Assembly: GCA_946122785.1 (NCBI GenBank) | Contig: CAMGYJ010000009.1 | Location: 30,167,633-30,231,632 of the forward strand | DNA from: Linum tenue | Lineage: Eukaryota; Streptophyta; Magnoliopsida; Malpighiales; Linaceae | DNA length: 64,000 nt | Direction: 5' to 3' | Program-made: the position numbers and the translations under genes | Notes under the pieces: generated by a model | What the model saw: the letters and a program-made list of their open reading frames with translations, nothing else | Told to the model about the DNA's origin: nothing | Databases searched by the model: none | Shown: in pieces, positions 55,438 through 64,000 of the stretch | How the letters are laid out: every line of letters starts with the position of its first letter | Numbering within the stretch: the first letter of the stretch is position 1

Positions 55438-56805
55438 TGATAGCGGTGTATTTGCTCATGTTTGCACCCTTGTTTCTTAACCGTCTTAGCTCGAATTTGT
55501 GGTTCTTTGGCCTATTTTACGCTAGGTTGTGCTATTTTTTCACATTTCAGGTCCTAGCAGGTAAAGGAAGGCTTAGGCACAAGTTTCGGGTCGTTTGGAG
55601 ATCATTTGGTGGTTCTGGAGACAAATTACCGTCGTCCCCAGCACCAAATTCCACCGCAATTCACAAAATACTGCCGGCATTTTTATGCCGAGCATGATGA
55701 AGGCCCAGGTGAGAATTACGGTCAAGTTTCCCAAAAATAAGACAAAATTTCTCCAACGTCCAACTCGTATTTTTATGGCCGAGACTAGCCCTTGAAGAAT
55801 GCCGAAGGAAAGCAAGTTACGGGCAGACGAAGACAAAAATACTATCGGTAATTTGCAAAAACTGCCAGAATCAGGGTAAAGAGGCAGATTCGAGCGAAAG
55901 GTAGGGGATTCAACTTTTTAGAGCAAAAACAGAGTTCTAGAGAGAAAAAGTGACGAAGAACAAACCCTAGGAGCTATTTGGAGTGGATTTCTCATCATTG
56001 AAGCCCAGATTGCATATCCAGGAGTGAAGATTGATATCCCAGAGCAGATTATTCCCATCTTTATGACTATGACTGATTTGAATTTTGTTTTCCTCTCTCT
56101 CTATGGAGTAGACCTTTCTCTCGTTTGGGTATGAAGAACCCTAGTTTCATGTGTTAGAGATCTTGATTGTAATGACTTTTGGGATGATATACTGAGTGAT
56201 TGTAGTCGATTGAAGTGTTTTTATTGAGTTAATTGAATCCTGATTAACTTCTTTTGATTTCTGCTTCAACTTGTGACAGATAGAATCTGAATAGGTTGTT
56301 TGAACTTCTCCAATCGATAGGAGTGAATTGATTGTACGAGAGTCAGTCAATTCACTGCTTTGTACTGGAATAAATTTCCAGTAGTGTAGTTCTGTGTGAA
56401 TTGCCTTAGCAGTCTATTCCGGTGAAGGCTAGTCGTCTGTCGGGTATTCTGTCTAAGAGAGCTTTGTCAGCTTAACAGATTCCAAACTATTTTTCTGATC
56501 TTCCACATTCTAATCAACAATGAATCGACCAAAGGGAATTACAACTTGAACCTAACTAAGAAGCTAGGGGGACTCATTCCCGAGTGACTGTTTTCTTGCT
56601 TTAGAAAACCGGACAATTTACTGCTTTCTTTCTACTTTAGTTTAAACTCATTTTCACTCGACTTTTCCCTCTAAATAATAGATAATCATGGAGTAGGCAG
56701 TACATCTAGATCTCAGGTTGACATTTACTACTTGATTCCACTATACTGCATTTCCATTCTGCGATTACACTTGGTCGCATTTTGATGTTGTGTCGTAGCG
56801 AGTCA
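55438..56805 (+). repeat. 5' LTR of the tRNA-Asp-primed element
   Basis: 1368 bp from TGATAGCGG to GTAGCGAGTCA. It is homologous to 63145-64000 and to the solo LTR at 35670-37085. Confidence 0.88.
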
Positions 56806-56811
56806 AGTTTT

Positions 56812-56828
56812 TGGCGCTGTTGCTGGGG
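56812..56828 (+). other. primer-binding site (tRNA-Asp)
   Basis: TGGCGCTGTTGCTGGGG matches the complement of the plant tRNA-Asp 3' end (TGGCGCCGTTGCCGGGG) at 15 of 17 positions and starts six bases after the LTR. Confidence 0.8.
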
Positions 56829-57833
56829 ACTCTCTATGTTATTGGAGAAACGTGAAGGTTTATTAGTTTAGCATTTAATTTTATGCATTCTCTCTCTTCC
56901 ATCTGTGTGCCTTCATGGGTTGTATTTGCAGTCTGTGTGTAGGTAGTGCATGACCCGTAGCTAGTCGGGAGTTCTACAACCATTGGACCAGGAGCTTGAA
57001 AGGACCTATCGCAACTTTAAGAGAGCTTTAAAGGCGCGACTGGCTGCAGAGGAAGCTCTAGGTCAGCTTAACATCAACTAGGAGGAGTAAACGGGTGAAC
57101 CCAACATTGACGGGGCGGTTGTCCTAGAGAAGCATACATTGAGATTCTACTAGACCGCTAGAGCCGCATGCATGAGGTCCCCCATCCAACACCCTCAAGT
57201 TGCTGCCAACAACTTTGAGGTGAGCACCTCTGTTATCACCATGTTGCGAGGTTAAGTGGTGTTCCATGGGAAGACAAGAGAGTGCCCCCGAGCGCACTTG
57301 TGGCGATTCCACGAGCTGATTGATGGAATCAAGATTAATAGGGTCCCTCAAGACGTCATTCGATTGCATTACATTCCTTTCACTTTTGAGGGACAGGCCA
57401 AGATGTGGCTGGACAACCGGGCCCTAGGGTCAATAATGACATTCACCAACCTGGCCAATAAATTCTTGACCCAATATATCATCCACCATCCAAGACAGCA
57501 GACCTGCAGAAGGTGATTACACATTTTGCCCAGGAGAAGGATGAAACCATTCGGGATGTTTGAGAGAGATACACCAGTCTCTTCCTGAAGTGTCCCAATC
57601 ATGGTTTGAATGACGCTTTCAAGGTAGGCACCTTCTACCAGCCTCTCTTCGCTGTAGACAAGAAGCTGATTGACTCAGTCTGTGGCGGGAACATGCTGAT
57701 AAAGATGCCACCCCAGTTGAACCAGCTCTTTGACGAAATGGCAGAGCAAGGATATGATGAGGGGTTTGCTAGGAGGTCTAGGAGAGCACCAGGTCGGGGT
57801 GTGCATGCTCTCTAAACTGGTTTAAGCTATGGA

Positions 57834-58278
57834 TAGTTATGGCAATTTGAACCCGCCCCGCGAGTCTTACCCGACCTGGACCCGCGATGGGGCGAGTATT
57901 ATTGGACCCGTAGTAGCATGGGGCAGGGCATGGGTATCTACTTTCGACCCGCTCTGCCCCGCCCAACCCTGTTCTTGGCCTATTTTACCTCAAATACTTA
58001 CAATCTATTCACATATTTTGACTTTTCTTCAACTAGTTAGACTCGATCTTTCAACTAGTTAGACTTAATTATATGTTCTATTATCACTAATTTTCATTTA
58101 TAAATTTTTTCATTTGTTTTATCGTTAAAAGTAAACTTTCGCGTGTATTTTTTTGTATAACATATAAGAGTTGGTCGACCCGCCCCGTACCCGCGCGGTT
58201 ATTACTCGCCTTGCCCCGTAGTAGCGTGGGGTGGGGCATGGGTATTGAAGTACCCAGCCCGCCCCATTGCCATCACTA
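57834..58278. mobile_element. hAT element (445 bp) inside gag
   Basis: The termini TAGTTATGGCAAT (57834-57846) and ATTGCCATCACTA (58266-58278) are inverted copies with one mismatch. The perfect 8-bp duplication GCTATGGA lies at 57826-57833 and 58279-58286. ACCCGCCCCG-type motifs are at both ends. Confidence 0.92.
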
Positions 58279-59508
58279 GCTATGGATCGTAATTGGATGA
58301 TTGCAAGTACAGGGAAGCAACAGACGATGTATTGCCTGTGGTGTGAGAGCACAAATCACAGGGTGGAGGATTGGCAAGCCATGCGAGAGTCTAGCACACT
58401 GCATGAGCAGCTGAGTTTCATTAATAATGCTCGGCGCAACGATCCTTATAGTAATACATACAACGAGGGGTGGCGCCAACATCCTAATATCTCCTGGAGT
58501 GACAACAACAATCCCAAGCCACCGGGCTTCCACAACTGCTTTTCAAAACCAGAGGCAACCATACTCACCTTGCCCAAGCCAGATGCAGCAGGAGCAACCA
58601 TTTTATCAGCCCAGACAAGGGCATACTTTTCAATAGCCCCCACAGCAGCAGCAGTACCAGCAGCCTGGTGCATCTCCATCAGTCCCAGCACCGAGCGACC
58701 CCGTGTTAGAACTAAGGGATCGAGTGGACACCTTGGAAAGCACTACTACCTAGAAGTTCAGTAAACTGGAGCAATTCATGGAAGTGGATGCGAGAAAATT
58801 CATGGAGATTGAAGCTATCCAGAGGCACCAGCAGGCACTTCTGCAGGATATGGACACCAAAATCGGACACCTGCCAGATGTCATTACTCCTAGACCGACT
58901 GGTACACTTCCTGGCCAACCCCTGCCGAACCCCAAAAATCATAAGGAGGGGTTGCACGCCATCATGCTGAGAAGTGAGACTGTAACTGAGGATGCACCGC
59001 CGAAGAGTGCTAAGAAGGTGACGCAGATCACCCCAAAGTAGGAAGAGGACCTGGTGATGGGAAAGGAGCTAGAGGTTCGAGCCCCAAAGGCCCAACCAGT
59101 AGTGGCTGAATATAAGGCTAAGCTACCTTTCCCAACAAGGATGCATAAAGATCGGTTGGAGGCCGAGTTCGGGAACTTCATGTCCATGCTAAGGAAGCTG
59201 AATGTTCAAGTGCCCTTCTTGGAGGCACCATCTCAGATGTCTATGTATGAGAAGTTCCTAAAAGATCTTCTCTCAAAGAAGCCGAAGTTGAGCGAGCTGG
59301 CTAATGTGGAGCTCAACGAGCCGTGCTCGACCATTCTGCAGAACAAGCTTCCACAAAAGCAGAGGGACCTAAGTAGTTTTACTATCCCGTGCTCTATAGG
59401 TAAACTGCATGTAGAGAGGTCCTTGGTGGATCTAGGTGCTAGTATTAATGTTATACCATATAAATTCTTCAAGAAACTAGGCCTAGTTGAACCCAGTGCG
59501 ACTAGGAT

Positions 59509-60329
59509 TAGGGGTGTTCAAATAGTTACCGTGGTAATAACCAAACCAATTAAGCCTAAATTTCATTAACCATGGAATAAAATGTCTTAACCAATACCGT
59601 CCAAATTAACACGAAAACCAAATTAACCAAACCAAAATTAAATTGGTTTGGTTAATTGGATAATCGGATTAACCAAATAACATAACATTACATGAAAAAA
59701 ATGTATCATGTTAATGAATAAAACATAACCATATGTTATTACTATCATAAACTATCATTATATATAAGCAATAATAATAAGACTAACCATCCATGATTAT
59801 CATCCTCATTCGAATTAATACATCATTCATCATCTCTGCACCTAATATAGTTAGCTTACAACAAATCCTTCACATAAATATTAATTACATACCAATACCA
59901 CTCATCAGGAAGTTAAACCTCTCCTACAAAGCACTTAAACTATACATAGTTTGAGGTGGGTGTCATGGTATTGTACGCAATCCTAAAGTCTAGTAGCTGT
60001 CAAAATGTTTTGGTTTACTAAATAGGCAGACCCATTTAATTTTGACCCATAATGCTTTGGTTTGTTGTGCACATGGAAATAAAATTGGGAATCACGAAAG
60101 TTTGGTTTGGTTGGTTGCATGGAAGTATAACTAATTTTGTATATTAGGTGTATCATTAATTGGTTAATTGGTTTCATTGGTTAGCAGTGTTGAAACCAAA
60201 CCAAACCACCTATACCAAATAAGCTAAATTGTTTAACCAAACCAATTATCCAAATTAACCAAACCAAATTAACCGAATGCTACCGGTTAATATGGTTACC
60301 ACGATAACCAATCCGTTTGAACACCCCTA
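59509..60329. mobile_element. hAT element (821 bp) inside protease
   Basis: The termini TAGGGGTGTTCAAA (59509-59522) and its complement (60316-60329) are perfect over 14 bp. The perfect 8-bp duplication ACTAGGAT lies at 59501-59508 and 60330-60337. The protease reading frame resumes across it. The ends are rich in AACCAAACCAAATTAACC-type sequence. Confidence 0.93.
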
Positions 60330-60999
60330 ACTAGGATGAGTATCCAATTAGTTGACAGATTCTTTTATCCTGCGGATTTTATTGTCTTAGACATCAATAA
60401 GGATGTAAAAGTGCCCCTTATACTAGGTAGGCCTTTCCTGACGACCGCTAAGGATCTCATAGATGTGCATGATGGGTCCTTATTTTGAGAGATGGTGAGG
60501 AGCAGATAACATTTTCCATTGCTAATAATATGTCTTCTATCTCGCCTGTGCTTGCTCTATCTCACCAGGTGCACGAGTTTGTCGTGTATCCTTCTGTGTC
60601 TCCCATTTTGCAGGATTCTCCCCTCATTCCTTCGCCGCCACTCCCATACGCTCCATTACCAAAAGAAAAGCTCAAGGAGGAGTGGCGCCCAAAGCTGTAG
60701 GTAGCTAAGCCTGCACAAAAGACAGCTGGCGACCACTATGAGATGGTCCTAGCCCTTGAGACCAGACCACCCTAGCCATCCGAGTATTCACTCGCTTCCA
60801 TCTTGTCGGATGGCCATGTCAAGTTGACATGTGCTGGTGGCCACACCCACCATGTGCATGGCTACCACTTGAAGCTGTACCTCAAGAGTGATGTGGATCC
60901 GCTCTTGGAGGCACTTTTTCTTCCACCGCACCATGCATCCACTGTCTGCGTCTGGCTAAAAGATGGTAAATAAGCGCTTGTGGGGAGGCAACCCCACTT

Positions 61000-63130
61000 T
61001 GGTTTGCGTTTTTATCCTTTGTTCTTTATCTATCACCTAGTGTGTTTTGATGACTCCAGCTCTGTGCTTTTGGACTAACCTCCTTCCAGTCCTCTGCTCT
61101 TAATTGGTATGCCCTCCAGTCGCCGTTCCCGATTGTCATTTCCCAGTAACTTCGTTCCCCTTCCCTCAGTTCAATTGAGGGCAATTTCGAACGTAAGTGT
61201 GTGTGTGTGTGTGTGGGGGGGGGGGGGTGCTTTGTAATTATTGGAACATATGTTTATGTGCTTGGAGCCTAGTCCGCTGTCCAAATCTCGAGATTTGAGG
61301 TCTCCAAGTACTGATGTTTGCATGATCAGATTGCCACTGTGGTTTATGTGGTGAATCGATTCGCTATTAACATTGATGCAAGAAACTTGTTGGTGACTAG
61401 GACAACATATAATGATGATTGAGACGTGTAGTAGAGTTGTGTAGAGGTTTAGTTTTTCAGAACCGAACCGGAGGTTGAACTGGAAAAGTTAGTGGTTTAG
61501 GGTCCAGTGGTTAACCGTTACAAAACCGTTGGTGAATTTCAAATTTATATCACCATCAAAATATCTAATAAATCCTTCAAACCACCTCACAAAAGAAATT
61601 ATATTTTTTTTATACGAATTAAAAGTTACGGTGTTAGTCGATAGTGGACAACAAGGTGGGAATGATAAGAGGAAGCATATATAAAATTAATAATTATGGT
61701 TTGATGGTATTAGTTTATTTTAAAGTATTTTTTAAACATATTTTTTGTTAAAATAGTGAACCACTGGACCAGTTAAACCCGTGGTGGTTCATCTGATTTT
61801 ATGTTGATTCGTGAAAAACCGTTTGGTCCATCAATAACCGTCCAAGCAATGAAACGGATCGCTATCGTAACTGGTTTGAAGGTTCTATTGGTTTGGCCGT
61901 TGATCCGGTTCGGTTCTTATAACAATGTTACTTTCAGTCGTTTATGCATCTAGTTCAGGGAATCAGAATGAGAGATAGAGCATATAGGTAGCCATGTGAG
62001 ATTTGAGCCTGCTCGTTTCTTTCTTGTGTGATAGATCCCTCTTCTATGATGTGTAGCATTCACGTTGCCACTAGTTAGGATGATGAAGGCATAGGATTAG
62101 CCCACGACCAAATTGACTGTCCTGTTGTGTCATATCTCGTAGTCAGCCCTTTGAATCGTGTAACTTTCTTTCTTTGTGTCTACAATGAAATATCACCCTT
62201 TTGCATCTAATTGAGGATCCATAAAGTGGTTTTTGCATGTTTTCTTCCAAAAATAAGATGAGGGTTGGAGGTAGTTCTTAAAATATGGTCATGTGTTTGC
62301 AAGGATAAAAGAAAGTACAGAAGTGGTGGTTCTCTCAAGAAAAGAAAAAAAAAAAAGAAGAAACAAATGAAAACAAAAGAGTGCTACCACAAAAAATTTA
62401 ACCATCTCATAAAATAGTGTTTCTTGACAGACTGGTTTGGAAATGCTAACATGTTGTGCACTAAAGAACTTGATTAATGCAGTATAGCAGAGAGAAAGTA
62501 AATGGTTTTAATGAATGTTGCTGTGTTTGGTTTTGGAACTGTGGAACCTTGTGTTATGAATTCTTCCACCACCTAAAAGGCATTTCCCCATGTCCAAGAC
62601 CCTAGCCAGCCATCTGAACCCGTGTCTAAGACCTCCTGACTAGTTAGCGATGACATCGGATATGTGATCTCTAACATTTAGAGGCTTCCATCATGGTGAA
62701 GAGACGTTAGGGATTGAGAGTACGAGTGTGCACATCTTGCATCAAATTTTGTCCTGACCCCACTGGTCGAGAGTGAGTGATTAAATTTTCATATTATATA
62801 CCTCGGCGAGGACCTAGATTACTCGATCTTGATTCTGATGTCTTGAATTTTATGCACGAGGTGACTGTCTTGAACAAGTAGTTGAGTCAAGTCTGTGTTG
62901 GTAGGTGAACAGAAGGGAGACTCTTTCTTTACTCGATTTTGTTGCACTTGAATGTCATCTGTGGTGGTTGTCTAGGTTGCCGTTGATATTGTTCATGTGT
63001 TGATGTCTAAAAGCCAATATGATTCACGTGTTTTGTGCCTATATTATATGTCCCCAAAGTTTGCATGATTAAAATGTTTTGAGCTTACCTTGTATCTGAT
63101 TTGTTTTGCTTGGGGACAAGCAAACAGTTA
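61000..63130. other. non-coding interior of the tRNA-Asp-primed element
   Basis: No gene or pol domain is recognised. A GT repeat running into a G tract lies at about 61198-61227. A stretch at about 61440-61930 has inverted AGAACCGAACCGGA ends and GTTTGGTTCCGG-type motifs, so it may be another hAT-like element. No TSD was found for it. Confidence 0.5.
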
Positions 63131-63144
63131 AGTGTGGGGGAATT
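63131..63144 (+). other. polypurine tract
   Basis: The sequence agtgtgggggaatt(t) lies immediately before the 3' LTR, as required for plus-strand priming. Confidence 0.75.
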
Positions 63145-64000
63145 TGATAGCGTCGTATTTGCACATGTTTGCACCATTTTAGCTCGAATTTGTGGTTCCT
63201 TGGCCTATTTTACGCTAGTTTGCCTATTTTGTCACATTTCAAGTCCTAACATGTAAAGGAAGGCTTAGGCGCAAGTTTTGGGTTGTTTGGAGATCATTTG
63301 GTGGTTCTAGAGACAAATTACCATCGTCCCCTGCACTTAATATGATAGTAATTCACAAAATACTGCCGGTATTTTTTTTATGTCGAGCATGATGAAGGCT
63401 CAGGTGAGAATTACGTCCAAGTTTCCCAAAAATACGAATGTATTTCTCCATCGTCCAACTCATATTTTTATGGCCAAGGCTAGCCCTTGAAGAATGCTGA
63501 AGGAAAGCAAATTACAGGCAAACGAAGACAAAAATACTGCTGGGAATTTGCAAAATCCTGCCGGTAATTTTCAAAATACTACCAATATTTTCCCAAACGC
63601 GATCGTGGTTCTCTCCGTCTCAACTTAATTGAAACGCGCATTTTGAGCAAAATACGGGCAGAGGAGACCGTATTCTTGCCGGTATTTCGCCCAGAATCGA
63701 GGTAAAGAGGCATATTCGAGCGAAAGGGAGTGATTCGATTTTTTGGAGCAAAAACAGATTTCTAAAGAAAGAAAGTGATGAAGAACAAACCCTAGGAGCT
63801 ATTTGGAGTGGATTTCTCATAATTGAAGCCCAAATTGTGTCTCCAGGAGTGAAGATTGACATCCTAGAGCAGATTATTCCCATCTTTATGAGTATGGCTG
63901 CTTTGATTTCTGTTTTCCTCTCTCTCTGTGGAGTAGATCTTTCTCTCACTTGGGTATGAAGAACCCTAGTTCCATGTGTTAGGGATCTTGATTGTAATGA
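63145..64000 (+). repeat. 3' LTR of the tRNA-Asp-primed element (cut by window end)
   Basis: It begins TGATAGCGTCGTATTTGC and follows the 5' LTR with many substitutions. It carries roughly 130 bp near 63535-63700 that the 5' copy lacks. It continues past the window. Confidence 0.85.

Larger units (their letters stand above)
56950..60700 (+). pseudogene. gag-protease polyprotein, decayed, interrupted by two hAT elements
   Basis: Gag capsid pieces: NNFEVSTSVITML near 57210, AHLWRFHELIDGIKINRVPQ and GQAKMWLDNRALGSI at 57295-57430, and LNDAFKVGTFYQPLF at 57605-57815. After the first hAT element a zinc knuckle follows with a lost last Cys (CLWCESTNHRVEDW). The region 58735-59500 encodes a helical linker and then the protease (RSLVDLGASINVIPYKFFKKLG), which continues after the second hAT element as MSIQLVDRFFYP...VPLILGRPFLTTA to about 60470. 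The protease reads DLGA where DxGA with S or T is usual. Several stops interrupt it. Confidence 0.82.
55438..64000 (+). mobile_element. tRNA-Asp-primed gypsy-type LTR element with gag-protease only (runs off window)
   Basis: 5' LTR 55438-56805, primer site at 56812, decayed gag and protease between about 56950 and 60700, then about 2.4 kb without coding, a purine tract (about 63131-63144) and a 3' LTR from 63145 to beyond the window. The protease is not followed by RT, RNase H or integrase. The layout resembles Athila/Tat-type elements and their non-autonomous derivatives. The LTRs are clearly diverged, indicating an old insertion. Two hAT elements (57834-58278, 59509-60329) and perhaps a third (about 61440-61930) lie inside. 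Confidence 0.88.

Noticed and set aside
1..64000. CRISPR array, tRNA or rRNA genes, bacterial operon signals
   Set aside because: None seen. The regular repeats present are transposon ends, and the tRNA-like words are retroelement primer sites or a degraded SINE.

Overview
This window is nuclear DNA from a flowering plant, most likely a eudicot. The evidence is spliced genes with GT-AG introns (a PGRL1-type chloroplast protein in ten exons, an EXPA13-like alpha-expansin in two), a plant SBT1-type subtilase, a DUF1191 protein, and dense plant transposable elements whose primer-binding sites match plant initiator-Met and Asp tRNAs. I could not fix the genus.

Layout. 1-886: a possible minus-strand gene 5' region. 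887-6768: two nested, defective Ty3/gypsy elements on the minus strand. 7065-9683: a decayed hAT transposase. 9733-11779: a 2-kb non-autonomous hAT element with ACCCG arrays at both ends. 12333-13313: a DUF1191 membrane protein (minus). 14109-20783: a small hAT element split by an apparently intact 6.4-kb L1-type LINE. 21062-21794: another hAT element. 22011-22957: expansin (minus). 23989-24346: a solo LTR. 25690-29096: a decayed plant-mobile-domain gene facing a MULE transposase fragment with its terminal repeat. 29895-32280: PGRL1 (plus). 32923-39148: small hAT elements, a 1.4-kb solo LTR and a 1.3-kb foldback element. 39261-40970: a BOD1/SHG1-like gene (plus). 42110-44377: an intact subtilase (minus). 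44790-47757: MULE-type miniature elements and LINE/LTR scraps. 47758-54576: a Ty1/copia element (minus) carrying a 2.1-kb non-autonomous LTR element. 54577-55437: a subtilase pseudogene. 55438 to the window end: a large gag-protease-only LTR element primed by tRNA-Asp, itself hit by two hAT elements.

Five host genes look functional: DUF1191, expansin, PGRL1, the BOD1/SHG1-like gene and the subtilase. They are unrelated single genes with no operon logic. Most of the rest is transposon. Many insertions can be proved from terminal repeats plus target-site duplications (TSDs), so the order of events can be partly reconstructed: gypsy A entered gypsy B, the LINE entered a hAT element, the small LTR element entered copia, a MULE miniature element entered a hAT remnant, and two hAT elements entered the tRNA-Asp-primed element. 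The most unusual items are the foldback element with palindromes inside its arms 112 bp from a gene start, the miniature element built from repeated palindromes, the LINE with intact ORFs, and an uncharacterised 254-residue ORF inside the small LTR element. No tRNA, rRNA or CRISPR was recognised.
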